Below are positions 43,328 through 52,180 of a stretch of DNA of 64,000 bases, one piece after another. The translations under genes and the position numbers were made by a program. The DNA is from Paenibacillus sp. DMB20 (GTDB lineage: Bacteria; Bacillota; Bacilli; Paenibacillales; Paenibacillaceae): assembly GCF_000987955.1 (NCBI RefSeq), contig NZ_LAZU01000029.1, forward strand, positions 101,763 through 165,762. The letters run 5' to 3'. Each line of letters starts with the position of its first letter. The stretch's first letter is position 1. The notes below the pieces were generated by a model. That model was not told the origin of the DNA, ran no database searches, and worked only from the letters and a program-made list of their open reading frames with translations.

Positions 43328-44800
43328 ATGATGAAGCATAACTCAAATCTTAATCTTGATACGGATGAACGCATGGACATTGGAACCTATCTGTTGGAAC
43401 AAATCAATGACTATATGACGCACATACGTGGGGTTCGTGTCTCACCTGAACTCAGCGTGGATGCGGTTGCAGAATACGCATGTAGATTATCTTTTGAGCA
43501 TCCCGTCAGCGCGCGCGAGGCGATTTATCATATCCTGGAGGGATTAAGGCAATACCAGGTGCATACGCCACACCCGCGATATTTCGGCCTGTATAATCCG
43601 CGGCCCAACTTCATGGGAATTATGGCGGACACGATTACTGCAGCATTCAATCCGCAGCTTGCAGCCTGGAGCCATGCGCCTGTAGCGGTCGAAATAGAGA
43701 ACTATGTATTGACAGAGATAGCTTCAAAATTCGGTTATTCAACAGAGGCAGCAGATGGAACATTTACAACGGGGGGAGCGGAAGCAAATCTGACGGCCGT
43801 ACTGACCGCACTAGTTCATTGTTTTCCATCTTATTCCAAAGAGGGGCTGAGGTCGCTCCCCACGCATCCTGTCATGTATGCCTCTGCTGAGAGCCACCAT
43901 TCCCTGGTAAAGGCAGCGCGTTCCTGCGGACTGGGTACAGATTCCCTTCGTATTATTACGACGGGCTCTGAAATGCATATAGATGTTCATGCGCTTCAAC
44001 ATCAAATTCAAGTGGATCGCGCTGCTGGATACACTCCTTTTCTCATCATTGCGACGGGTGGAACGACCGGCGCCGGAGCGATTGATCCCATTAACGAAAT
44101 GGCAAATCTGGCTGAACGTGAGCAACTGTGGCTGCATGTGGATGCTGCGTACGGTGGAGCCTCCGTGTTTGCACCAGAACTGCGGGATCTACTTCGTGGT
44201 ATTGACCGAGCTGACTCCATTACCTTCGACGCGCATAAGTGGATGTCTGTCCCGATGGGAGCGGGAATTTATATCACACGGCATAAGGACATCTTACATA
44301 AAACATTCAGCATCACGGCAGATTATATGCCGAAAGAAGGGGCTGATCTGGATGTTATTGATCCGTTCACCCATTCAATTCAATGGTCGCGAAGGTTTAT
44401 CGGTTTGAAAGTATATTTATCGCTTGTGACGGCTGGTTGGGAAGGCTATCGCAGCATAGTGCAGCACCAAACAGAGATGGGCAATCGGTTGCGCCGGGAG
44501 CTTGCTTGCTCTAACTGGAAGGTTGTCAATGATACCGTATTGCCTGTCGTATGCTTTACGGATTCCAATATTCAATCAAAGATCCAATCGAATTTCGCAT
44601 CATTTATATGTCAAGAGATCTTATGTTCAGGGCAGGCATGGATTTCAGTGTACGAAATAAACAAGGCTCCAGTGCTGCGGGCTTGTATCACGAACTACGA
44701 TACAACAGAGGAAGATATTATGGTATTGATGCAGTTGCTGAATGGAGCAAGAGCAAAATATTTGGAAGAGACATCCGAACGGTCTGAGCTGAATCTATAG
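43328..44800 (+). CDS. PLP-dependent group II decarboxylase
   Basis: 490 residues. The fold-type I decarboxylase pattern is complete: TFTTGGAEANLTAVLTAL, ASAESHHSLVKAARS, IATGGTTGAGAIDPI, HVDAAYGG and the PLP lysine in DAHKWMSVPMG (about residues 298-308). Family members decarboxylate aromatic amino acids, glutamate or diaminobutyrate, and the sphingosine-phosphate lyase group is related; the substrate is not clear. AAGGGGGG precedes the ATG. Its stop is followed within two bases by a truncated VanZ-like gene, suggesting that it was inserted there. Confidence 0.88.
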   Translation: MMKHNSNLNLDTDERMDIGTYLLEQINDYMTHIRGVRVSPELSVDAVAEYACRLSFEHPVSAREAIYHILEGLRQYQVHTPHPRYFGLYNPRPNFMGIMADTITAAFNPQLAAWSHAPVAVEIENYVLTEIASKFGYSTEAADGTFTTGGAEANLTAVLTALVHCFPSYSKEGLRSLPTHPVMYASAESHHSLVKAARSCGLGTDSLRIITTGSEMHIDVHALQHQIQVDRAAGYTPFLIIATGGTTGAGAIDPINEMANLAEREQLWLHVDAAYGGASVFAPELRDLLRGIDRADSITFDAHKWMSVPMGAGIYITRHKDILHKTFSITADYMPKEGADLDVIDPFTHSIQWSRRFIGLKVYLSLVTAGWEGYRSIVQHQTEMGNRLRRELACSNWKVVNDTVLPVVCFTDSNIQSKIQSNFASFICQEILCSGQAWISVYEINKAPVLRACITNYDTTEEDIMVLMQLLNGARAKYLEETSERSELNL

Positions 44801-44802
44801 CC

Positions 44803-45549
44803 TTGCGGTACTTCTTCAAAAAGAAAGGAAAATGGCTGTATGCGGCCCTGATCGGATTCGGGGTTTCGCTGTTTTTTGAGTTGACGCAACGAACCGCCCT
44901 TTACGGGATATATGAATGCCCGTACCGCATTTTTGACGTGGATGATCTCATGACGAACACGCTGGGAACCGTGCTTGGATTTTTCTTCGCGCCTGTTTTC
45001 CTGATCCTGATCCCTTCCCGGGAAACGCTTGTGGAGCAGAAGCAAATGTACAGCAATCAAAAAAGTGCGGCTTATGGGGCGCAGCTTTTCGAGGTTGTAC
45101 TAAATATCATTCTGGCAAGCATCGTGACCAATTTCGTGCTGGGGGTTACCAAGCAGTCAGGGGTTCTCGCCCAGGAAATCGGTTTTGCGGCTGTACTGTT
45201 TGTGCTGATGGTGGTCGTCCCTGCGTTATGGAATGGATATACGGTCGCTTCCAAGGTGCTTCATATCCGTTTGGTACCTGAAAAGGAAAACGGGAAGGGA
45301 AGTTTTACCCGGCGGTTTTTCAGTATCTACATGCCGTTCCTGGTGTCTGCCTTGGCCAAGGTTTTTTCGCTTTATAAAGGGGAGGATCTTCTGGTTCTGA
45401 TGTTCGTGATCGGGATATCCTTCCTCGCGGGGCTCACATGGCTGTTTGTCATAGGTCATGTTGCCATCCGATGGATCAAAAAAGACGAAGTTCTTTACTT
45501 TAACCGGTATGGTCAAATCCGTGCAATAAGGGATATTGGAAATAAGTAA
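44803..45549 (+). pseudogene. VanZ/RDD-like membrane protein, 5'-truncated
   Basis: Frame open from 44803 (TTG) for 248 residues with about six membrane helices. The beginning, GVSLFFELTQRTALYGIYEC, then DVDDLMTNTLGTVLGFFFAP, is the middle and end of a VanZ domain (SLxxExTQ, DVDDxxxNTLG). The first VanZ helices are missing. The second half (LFEVVLNIILASIVTNFVLG, WNGYTVASK, YMPFLVSALAKV) is RDD-like. There is no ribosome site. The break coincides with the 3' end of the decarboxylase gene, so an insertion probably removed the front part. Confidence 0.62.
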
Positions 45550-45637
45550 AGTACGTATAAAGGGCTTGGCGTAAGTCCCCCTGTCGGTTAGATCACGGGG
45601 GGATTTGCGGGTTTTGGCATTTTTGTATCCCGGCAGG

Positions 45638-45675
45638 TTGACTTTCGTTTTGGTTGTAACTATAATTATTACATC
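45638..45675 (+). promoter_or_regulatory. Promoter and Rrf2 operator of the rrf2-type gene
   Basis: TTGACT (45638-45643), 17-base spacer, TATAAT (45661-45666). An inverted repeat, GTTGTAAC (45653-45660) with ATTACATC (45668-45675), covers the -10 region, so the regulator would repress its own gene. The same repeat occurs before the oxidoreductase gene downstream. Confidence 0.75.
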
Positions 45676-45689
45676 GGCAGGTGAGAACA

Positions 45690-46127
45690 TTGAAAATAAG
45701 TAGCCGCTTTACCATTGCTGTTCATATTTTGTCTCTCATCAATAGCAATCCGGCAACGGTCTGCACCTCGGAGTTCATGGCGGGGAGCGTAAATACGAAC
45801 CCGGTCGTGATTCGGCAAATATTATCTTATTTAAAGAAAGCCGGGCTGGTTCAGGTCCGCCGTGGAGCAGGCGGTGCTTCTCTTATGAAGGATTTGCGCG
45901 ATATTACGCTCCTGGATGTGTATCGTTCCGTGAATGTCGTTGAAGAAGATAACTTGTTCCATATTCATGAGCAGCCCAATCCCGAATGCCCGATCGGCGC
46001 GAACATACAAAATGTATTGGAGCTTATTTTGGTTCAAGCCCAAGAAGCCATGGAAGGCGTTCTGGAAAGTGTCACCATGGAGCAATTGGTTACATTGCTA
46101 TCGAACAGAATAAACGCGTCACAATGA
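45690..46127 (+). CDS. Rrf2 family transcriptional regulator
   Basis: 145 residues: winged helix (SRFTIAVHILSLINSNPATV, NPVVIRQILSYLKKAGLVQV, RRGAGGASL) and a dimer helix. It has only two cysteines (TVCTSE, PECPIG) and lacks the three-cysteine iron-sulfur set of NsrR/IscR, so it resembles the YwnA-like or thiol-sensing subgroup. TTG at 45690 after AGGTGAG is preferred; GTG 45681 overlaps the ribosome site. It is followed by a DsbA-type oxidoreductase with the same operator. Confidence 0.88.
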   Translation: MKISSRFTIAVHILSLINSNPATVCTSEFMAGSVNTNPVVIRQILSYLKKAGLVQVRRGAGGASLMKDLRDITLLDVYRSVNVVEEDNLFHIHEQPNPECPIGANIQNVLELILVQAQEAMEGVLESVTMEQLVTLLSNRINASQ

Positions 46128-46182
46128 GTAATGAATCTATGTGCAGCTCCCTATGCAGAGATGTACATATTTTTTTGTCCAT

Positions 46183-46205
46183 GTTGTAACTAAGTAAATT
46201 ACAAC
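46183..46205 (+). promoter_or_regulatory. Rrf2-type operator before the oxidoreductase gene
   Basis: GTTGTAA and TTACAAC form a perfect inverted repeat with 9 bases between, very similar to the repeat at 45653-45675. A TTGTCC (46175-46180) may be the -35 box. Confidence 0.7.
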
Positions 46206-46235
46206 TAACTAAAATCAAATGGAAAGGTGAGAATC

Positions 46236-46885
46236 ATGACCGTAAAAATCAAAGCTTTTTCGGACTTTATATGTCCATTTTGTTTTTTGGAAAAAGGCCC
46301 TTTGGATGAAATCGCGAAGGAACAAGACGTGGAAATCGAGTGGATGCCGTTCGAATTGCGTCCAAGCCCTTATCCCAAAATCGATCCATGGAAAGAGCCC
46401 GACAAGTTAAGCTCTTGGGATTCGTTTATCCTGCCCGTCGCCCAACAGTTGGGGATCGACATGCGTTTGCCGCGCGTATCTCCGCATCCGTATACGGAAA
46501 TGGCCTTTGAAGGATATCAATTCGCGAAGGAACGCGGGAAAGGGAACGAGTTCCATCATCGCGTATTTACGGCGTTTTTCCAGGAGGAACAGAATATCGG
46601 GGAAGTTGATGTGCTGACCAAGCTGGCCGGCGAGGTTGGGCTCTCCGAGGATGACTTCAGGGAAGCCCTGGCATCGCGAACATACCGGGACGAGCATCAG
46701 GAGGCTCTTAAATCTGCTTATGAAGCGCAAATTACCGCCGTTCCGACCCTGATCATCGGCGATGTAGTGATTCAGGCTTAGCCGGAAAAGAAAGATTGGC
46801 GCAAGCGATCGAGAAGACATTGCAAAAAAACAATCGTGCAGATGCCCTTGACGGCATGCAGTGTACATTGGATGGATCTTGTTAA
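46236..46885 (+). pseudogene. DsbA/FrnE-type thiol oxidoreductase, frameshifted near the C-terminus
   Basis: A FrnE-like DsbA protein: CPFC active site (DFICPFCFLEKG), PFELRPSPYP, GYQFAKERGKGNEFHHRVFT and the cis-proline loop AVPTLIIG. The frame ends early at 46779-46781 after VVIQA. One missing G at about 46774, CAGGCTTA for CAGGGCTTA, would restore IQGLAGKERLAQAIEKTL and an end at 46885, the usual FrnE length of about 215 residues. The start at 46236 follows GGAAAGGTGAG. The product would oxidise or isomerise thiols in the cytoplasm; regulated by the upstream Rrf2 protein. Confidence 0.8.
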
Positions 46886-47058
46886 GCAAAGCGGACGGAT
46901 CGCCGTGCTTATAAGACTTTCCTGCCGTTTGAAGACGTCGTGAGATTTTATTAAGGCGCCGATCATACCGACCAGGCCCCCAATGATTTGTTTATATGCT
47001 TAGGTTATGGCAGAATGGTAGACATATCAGCAAATCACAATGAATGGGGAAAATCACA

Positions 47059-47400
47059 ATGTCCAATCTGCCGAATTGTCCAAAATGCAATTCAGAATAC
47101 ACATACGAAGACGGGAATCTTTTGATCTGTCCGGAATGTGCCCATGAGTGGAGTTTGGAACCGGAAACCGAAACGGGCGAGGACGCCAAAATCGTGAAAG
47201 ACGCCAATGGGAATATCCTGAACGACGGCGATTCCGTAACCATCATCAAAGACCTGAAAGTCAAAGGAAGCTCGTCGGTGCTGAAGATCGGCACGAAAGT
47301 GAAAAATATCCGCCTGGTCGACGGCGATCATGATATTGATTGCAAGATCGACGGTTTCGGAGCGATGAAACTGAAGTCGGAATTCGTCAAAAAAATTTAG
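47059..47400 (+). CDS. Zinc ribbon protein of the YjdM/PhnA family
   Basis: 113 residues. N-terminal zinc ribbon CPKC...CPEC ([18 protein letters not shown], then [11 protein letters not shown]) and a C-terminal KOW-like beta domain ([40 protein letters not shown]). The historical name alkylphosphonate protein PhnA is misleading; no function in phosphonate breakdown is established. Start at 47059; ATG 47044 overlaps a purine-rich stretch and is also possible. Terminator follows directly. Confidence 0.88.
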   Translation: MSNLPNCPKCNSEYTYEDGNLLICPECAHEWSLEPETETGEDAKIVKDANGNILNDGDSVTIIKDLKVKGSSSVLKIGTKVKNIRLVDGDHDIDCKIDGFGAMKLKSEFVKKI

Positions 47401-47408
47401 CCTTACTT

Positions 47409-47437
47409 AAAAAGCGCCCTTTCAAGGGCGCTTTTTT
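47409..47437 (+). terminator. Terminator
   Basis: AAAAAGCGCCC pairs with GGGCGCTTTTT around TTTCAA; nine bases past the zinc ribbon gene. Confidence 0.88.
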
Positions 47438-47510
47438 GGCGAATGAGCAAGGGGGATCCGCCGAGCCCCTTAAAGAAAGCAGTGCCATCGGGACAGCGCG
47501 TAACTTGCCG

Positions 47511-48176
47511 TTACAGGACGGAAGCGGAGTCACCGGGGCTTGCTTCATTTTTTTGATAGAACATGCAGTACACGGGGATATTGCCGATTTGCGTTTCCAT
47601 GGTTAAAGAAAATCCGAATCTCCGATACAAGTTCACGTTTGCTTCGTTTTCCGTATCCAGCGCGATTCCGTGCGATCCGTTGTCCGCTTCTACGGTATCA
47701 AGTAGGTGCCTCAACAGGGCTTTGCCGATTCCCTTGCCTTGAGCTTTCGGCTCGACTCCAATCATTACGAGGTAGTGATGCGACCTTGAGGGAGCGAAGG
47801 AGCGGGTGACTCGCATATAGGAATTAAGAAGGCTCAACGTTTTTCGGGACAATTGAAAGAATAAAGGAATCAACCTCAGGATTAGCCCAAAACCCTTCAC
47901 TTTATGAATCATGCTTGCCTGCGGTTTCTCTACAATGTAAACGCCAAGCAAGTTTTCCTTTTCAAAATATCCCCACACCTCTTCATTCAGCAGCAAGCTT
48001 TTATCAAACATAAAGGCAAGAAACGCGATCACGTGGTCTTGCGCTCTATCGTCGAGCTCCGAATCGCCGAATACATGCAAAAACAAGGGATCCCGGGCAA
48101 AGGCCCTGCTCATGAGCGCCACGAATAATGGTTTGTCCGCCTTTGTCAGCTTGGCGATGCTAACCGAAGGCCTCAT
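47511..48176 (-). CDS. GNAT family N-acetyltransferase
   Basis: 221 residues. Acetyl-CoA site: LVMIGVEPKAQGKGIGKALL (about 140-160) with the QGKGIG motif A, followed by IALDTENEANVNLYRRFGF, typical of GNAT enzymes. The acceptor is unknown. Its start overlaps the stop of the upstream membrane-protein gene by 4 bases (ATGA), so the pair is one operon, divergent from a TetR gene. Confidence 0.88.
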   Translation of the reverse strand: MRPSVSIAKLTKADKPLFVALMSRAFARDPLFLHVFGDSELDDRAQDHVIAFLAFMFDKSLLLNEEVWGYFEKENLLGVYIVEKPQASMIHKVKGFGLILRLIPLFFQLSRKTLSLLNSYMRVTRSFAPSRSHHYLVMIGVEPKAQGKGIGKALLRHLLDTVEADNGSHGIALDTENEANVNLYRRFGFSLTMETQIGNIPVYCMFYQKNEASPGDSASVL

Positions 48177-48739
48177 CCTTCCCCGCCCGTGTTTGTGGCT
48201 TTTCCATAATGATCAACGGCGAAGCTAAGCAATACTTTGACCATAAACAAAGTACAAATGATCAGCATGTACGGCTGAATTTCAGGCAATAAGGGCATAC
48301 AGCCAAGCCCAACGGACAGGAGCAAGCCTGCAGCAAAGAGTTGCGATTGTTTGCCGATCAGAGCGTTCACGACAAAAGCTCCCGTGATCGTATAAACCCA
48401 TACCGCGATCGAATGCCGGATATCGGCTTGCAGCAACAACGCAACAATCACGACATGAACGTGTATCGCAATGAATACAAGGCGGTTGGTTTTTCGGGCG
48501 GCATAAAAATTGCTGGTCGAAGCCGTAAAATTAGCTATGCATCCGGAGAATATATCGAACATGAGCAACAAGGCCAGAGCGCTTCGCCATACCGGCAAGC
48601 CGGCCGTCATTTCAGGGAATGTGAAATACAACGCGGCGGTGAGCAGGCCTCCAAAAAGCAGGATCGCCAAAATGGACCCGACTCGCTGCGTTTCACCGAA
48701 AACATCATGCAAAAACGAAGGAATCCGTACTTGTTTCAT
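48173..48739 (-). CDS. Membrane protein of unknown function
   Basis: 188 residues with about six hydrophobic helices (ILAILLFGGLLTAALYFTF; LALLLMFDIFSGCIANFTAS; LVFIAIHVHVVIVALLL; AVWVYTITGAFVVNALIG). No recognised family. Start 48739 follows a G-rich site; the upstream frame to 48781 runs into the promoter. Translationally coupled to the GNAT gene and divergent from a TetR gene, which probably represses both. Confidence 0.65.
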   Translation of the reverse strand: MKQVRIPSFLHDVFGETQRVGSILAILLFGGLLTAALYFTFPEMTAGLPVWRSALALLLMFDIFSGCIANFTASTSNFYAARKTNRLVFIAIHVHVVIVALLLQADIRHSIAVWVYTITGAFVVNALIGKQSQLFAAGLLLSVGLGCMPLLPEIQPYMLIICTLFMVKVLLSFAVDHYGKATNTGGEG

Positions 48740-48892
48740 ATCAAGCCCCCCAATATAAATTAGTGATGCCGTTACATCCATGTTGATCCATGAAGTTTTG
48801 TAGTATATATACTGTTTCGCTCTAAAATGATTATAATTTCGAGAAAATTACATTGCAATAGTTTTGTATTCAGTTTATTGAAATACTCTAAA

Positions 48893-48912
48893 ACTTGAGG
48901 TACACTTCAAGT
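48893..48912. promoter_or_regulatory. Probable TetR operator
   Basis: ACTTGA and TCAAGT form an inverted repeat with 8 bases between, 12 bases before the TetR start codon and in the divergent promoter region. A natural site for autorepression and control of the membrane/GNAT operon. Confidence 0.5.
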
Positions 48913-48924
48913 GAGGTGAAGAAG

Positions 48925-49527
48925 ATGAACGGATATGAACGACGGAAACAGAAAAAAATTGAGCAGATCTACAACGTCTCCGTACAGTTATTTTTCAAAT
49001 ACGGATTCCAGAAAGTCAGCGTGAACGAGGTCGCCCATCTGGCGAACGTTTCCCCTGCCACGATTTATAACTACTTTGGAACCAAGGAGCAGCTCTATGC
49101 CGATACGATTACCTATTGGATGGACAAGCAGTTGGGGGAGTACGAGGACATTCTTGATTCTGACCTTTCCTTTCCCGAGAAAACGAAGAACATCATGCTG
49201 CTGGAGGCCAAGAATTTAAAAAGCATCTCGGAGGAGTTTACGAAGGCTTTATCCTCGGAGCTGGGCGGATTGTCGCAAATGATGGAGGGTTATGCCGAAG
49301 AGAAGGTGAAGCCGTTTTTCATGAGGTTTGTCGCCCTTGGGAAGCAGGAGGGATATATTCAAAAAGATCAGACCGAAGAAGCGGTCATGCTGTATTTCAA
49401 CATGTTCAAGAATGAGATTGGACGCTACTGGGATAGGGCGGGGGAAGAACGCATCCATAGGGATGTGGGTTCATTAATGGAGCTATTCTTCTATGGTTTA
49501 GTCGGGAAAGGGCAGGAGCAAAAATAA
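48925..49527 (+). CDS. TetR family regulator
   Basis: 200 residues: the DNA-binding domain is clear (VQLFFKYGFQKVSVNEVAHL, ANVSPATIYNYFGTKEQLYA) and the helical C-terminal domain fits ligand binding. GAGGTGAAG lies just before the ATG. Divergent from the membrane/GNAT operon with an inverted repeat between; most likely its repressor. Effector unknown. Confidence 0.9.
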   Translation: MNGYERRKQKKIEQIYNVSVQLFFKYGFQKVSVNEVAHLANVSPATIYNYFGTKEQLYADTITYWMDKQLGEYEDILDSDLSFPEKTKNIMLLEAKNLKSISEEFTKALSSELGGLSQMMEGYAEEKVKPFFMRFVALGKQEGYIQKDQTEEAVMLYFNMFKNEIGRYWDRAGEERIHRDVGSLMELFFYGLVGKGQEQK

Positions 49528-49665
49528 GACGAAATCCATGGATTTCGAATCAGCCGATGAAGGCCTTGACCTTGCAGTATACTTCAACGTTTATGCTTTA
49601 TCCATAATCAAATTTTCGGTTCTTTCTGACAAAAGAGCCGGGGATGATATGGGAGGTCATGTTTA

Positions 49666-51087
49666 ATGAGAGGGTTGGAGGTCATTGTCATCTTGGCCGT
49701 TCTGGCAGCCGCGGGGGGAATCCTTTTCGGAAAAAGAGACCGCCGGCTTGATGCAACGTTATTGCTGTCCTTAGCGCTGGCTGTGCTGCTGCATGGAGTG
49801 GTAGATCATTATCGCATACAGATGGTTCCGGCTTACGCTGTGGCCGTGGTGCTGATCATTATATTCATCCGCAGGGTGGTTAAGCCTCAAGGCCATTCTC
49901 GGTCCAGTTCCCTATGGAAAAAGATTCTGTTGTCCGTTATCGTGTTGGCCGTTAGCGGCGTTTCTGTCTATTTAAGTCTGCTGCTGCCCGTCTTTGACAT
50001 GCCGGAGCCGACCGGCAGTTACGCGATTGGAACCATTTCCCGGCAGCTCACGGATGAATCCCGCGATGAAACCTTAAGCGCTGATCCGGCCGACAAGCGG
50101 GAGCTCATGGTCAATGTCTGGTATCCGGTCGATCAGGACAAAGCCGAAGGGAAGAAGAGGGAGCATTATCCCTCAGAGCTTGGCGATGCCATCAGTCTGG
50201 TGTTTGGCGTACCCAAACAGCTGTTCAGTCACGTAACCGCGATTCCTACGCATGTTGTCGCCGAGGCGGAAATGTCTGCGGCTGAAACCAATTATCCGGT
50301 AGTGCTGTTCTCGCCCGGGGTCCGATCAACCCGGTTTCAGAGTTTGACCGCCATCGAGGAATTGGTCAGCCACGGATATGTTGTCGTAGGGATCGACCAT
50401 CCTTACACATCGGCAAAAGTTACATTCCCGGACGGCCGCTCTATTTTCTATGAACCGGCTCCTGAGTTTCCGACATCGGCGGAACTTTATGAGAGCAACA
50501 TAAAAGGTGTAGGAATTCGCGCAGCGGATGCCCGGTTCGTGCTCGATACCCTTACGGAATGGAACGCGAAGGATCCGAACGGTCTGTTCCAGGGCAAGCT
50601 GGATCTGAATCGGATCGGCATATTCGGTCATTCCTACGGCGGGGCAACGACTGCGGAGGCCATGGCGCAGGACAAGCGGTTCAAAGCGGGCGTGAGCCTG
50701 GAAGGCGGATTCTGGGGAAGCGTGGCCCATACCGGCTTGCAGCAGCCGTTTATGTATATCATGTCGGGCGGCACCGCTAAGAGCTTTGATCCATCGGCAA
50801 CGAAGAAAGACAAGGTATTCTATGAAGAATTTGCCCCCGATTTAAAATCGGTAATGACGAAAAGCACCAAGGATACGTACTATTTGACCGTTGACCATTT
50901 CTTTCACCAGAGCTTTACGGAAATCGCGCTGCTGTCTCCGTCGATTTTTGCCAAAGACATCGACCCGGTGCATAATATCGATATTACCCGTTCGTATGTA
51001 AGAGCCTTTTTCGATCAATATTTAAAAAGGCAGTCGTCAGCCGCTTCTGGATGGATCGTCACCCGACTATCCCGAAGTGAAGTTTGA
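49666..51087 (+). CDS. Membrane-anchored PAF-acetylhydrolase-like hydrolase, C-terminal frameshift
   Basis: 473 residues as read, paralogue of the gene at 7172: both start MRGLE and have several N-terminal helices, LMVNVWYP, GHSYGG (nucleophile) and a His in TVDHFFHQS. Where the paralogue has the candidate acid in MDGS, this one has LEGG, Glu for Asp. The end IVTRLSRSEV differs from the family; the next frame from about 51042 reads LLDGSSPDYPEVKFDEAYT and stops at 51124, matching LLAGPHEDYPEVKYP of the paralogue. One extra G (or two lost bases) explains it. GGGAGGTC precedes the ATG. A MerR gene follows. Confidence 0.8.
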   Translation: MRGLEVIVILAVLAAAGGILFGKRDRRLDATLLLSLALAVLLHGVVDHYRIQMVPAYAVAVVLIIIFIRRVVKPQGHSRSSSLWKKILLSVIVLAVSGVSVYLSLLLPVFDMPEPTGSYAIGTISRQLTDESRDETLSADPADKRELMVNVWYPVDQDKAEGKKREHYPSELGDAISLVFGVPKQLFSHVTAIPTHVVAEAEMSAAETNYPVVLFSPGVRSTRFQSLTAIEELVSHGYVVVGIDHPYTSAKVTFPDGRSIFYEPAPEFPTSAELYESNIKGVGIRAADARFVLDTLTEWNAKDPNGLFQGKLDLNRIGIFGHSYGGATTAEAMAQDKRFKAGVSLEGGFWGSVAHTGLQQPFMYIMSGGTAKSFDPSATKKDKVFYEEFAPDLKSVMTKSTKDTYYLTVDHFFHQSFTEIALLSPSIFAKDIDPVHNIDITRSYVRAFFDQYLKRQSSAASGWIVTRLSRSEV

Positions 51088-51150
51088 CGAAGCATATACG
51101 AAAAGAAGAATGACATCCCAATAAACGCGGAAACAGGAAGGGGAACAGGC

Positions 51151-51534
51151 ATGGAAGGAATGACGCGCGGCGAACTGGCCAAGCGAACCGGATTAAGCAC
51201 GGCGGCCATCCGCTACTATGAGGATTGCGGCATCCTTCCGGTTCCCGACCGAACGGCGAAGGGCTACCGCATATACTCGGAAGATTATCTGGTGAAGATC
51301 AAGTTTATCAAAGATGCCAAATCCTTGGGCTATTCGCTAAAGGAAATCGGAGAAACGCTGCATATGCTCAGCCAAGAGATGGATCCGGAGGCCTTAAAGG
51401 GGTTGGTGCACCATAAAATCCTTGAGATCGAGGAGCGGATTAAATCCCTGCGCGCCATACAAAGGAACCTCGTCGGCTTGCTCCAGACCCCGGAAGAGGA
51501 CATCCACAACTATTTGGAATCGTTTCGCATATAG
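51151..51534 (+). CDS. MerR family regulator
   Basis: 127 residues: MerR helix-turn-helix and wing (RGELAKRTGLSTAAIRYYED, GILPVPDRTAKGYRIYSEDY) and a dimer coiled coil (KILEIEERIKSLRAIQRNLV). No metal-binding cysteines in the C-terminal part, so drug- or stress-sensing is more likely than mercury. GGAAGGGG precedes the ATG. Just downstream of the hydrolase gene and possibly co-transcribed. Confidence 0.88.
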   Translation: MEGMTRGELAKRTGLSTAAIRYYEDCGILPVPDRTAKGYRIYSEDYLVKIKFIKDAKSLGYSLKEIGETLHMLSQEMDPEALKGLVHHKILEIEERIKSLRAIQRNLVGLLQTPEEDIHNYLESFRI

Positions 51535-51575
51535 AAGAATAGGAAGTGAAAAAAGGACCTGCGAGGGAGTAAAAT

Positions 51576-51824
51576 CCCGGCGAAGAGTTCGTCCTGATCC
51601 TGCCCGGCGCAGATAAGGCTGAATCCGAGGCCATCGCTGAAAAATTGCGGCTTGCCGTCGCCGGATCGACCTGGAAAACGGGCAGCCTGACCGTGAGTAT
51701 CGGGGTTGCAACGTCTGTGCCGGGCGACTCGGAAGCCGCAATGCTGGAAAAAGCCGATCAGGCCCTATATGCGTCTAAACAGAACGGAAGAAACCGCGTT
51801 ACGCACACTGCGGATTTAAACTGA
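51576..51824 (+). pseudogene. C-terminal remnant of a GGDEF diguanylate cyclase
   Basis: An 81-codon frame with no start. It begins GEEFVLILPGADKAESEAIA, where GEEF is the end of a GG(D/E)EF active-site motif, and continues KLRLAVAG, LTVSIGVATS and LEKADQALYASKQNGRNRV, the standard C-terminal part of a GGDEF domain. The N-terminal two thirds and the first glycine of the active motif are lost, so it cannot make c-di-GMP. It follows the MerR gene closely, marking a deletion junction at about 51540-51575. Confidence 0.82.
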
Positions 51825-51847
51825 AGCGGAAACATAATGATGTAACA

Positions 51848-51883
51848 AAATCTCCTCTAATCAAGTTAGAGGGGATTTTTTTT
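51848..51883 (+). terminator. Terminator of the broken GGDEF gene
   Basis: AAATCTCCTCTAA pairs, with one G-T pair, with TTAGAGGGGATTT, followed by a T-run. Confidence 0.82.
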
Positions 51884-52105
51884 GCCGAAAAATTCCCCTG
51901 ACACGGATCACGAGGAATAGCTCGTCCTTACATTCAAGAAAATTCTCCCTTGATCATATAAATTTATCCCTAATAAATGCTTTTAAAGGTAAAATAAACC
52001 AAATAAGAGACTTTACTTGAAAAATATCCATGTATTCGTTTTCTTGCTGGATTGGGCGGTTTTACTTTTATTTAACGGCTGGGATAGTTTTAAGAGGAGG
52101 AGTTT

Positions 52106-52180
52106 ATGGGGAAAGGAGGACGGAAGGCGGAAGATAGGGAACGCACACCGACCCGTTTTCAAAGAAGGAAGGATAGATAG
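52106..52180 (+). CDS. Small basic ORF before the exopolysaccharide operon
   Basis: 24 codons: MGKGGRKAEDRERTPTRF and a basic end. AGAGGAGG lies 6 bases upstream of the ATG. It ends 20 bases before the GT2 start. It could be a leader peptide coupling translation to the operon, or chance. Confidence 0.35.
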   Translation: MGKGGRKAEDRERTPTRFQRRKDR

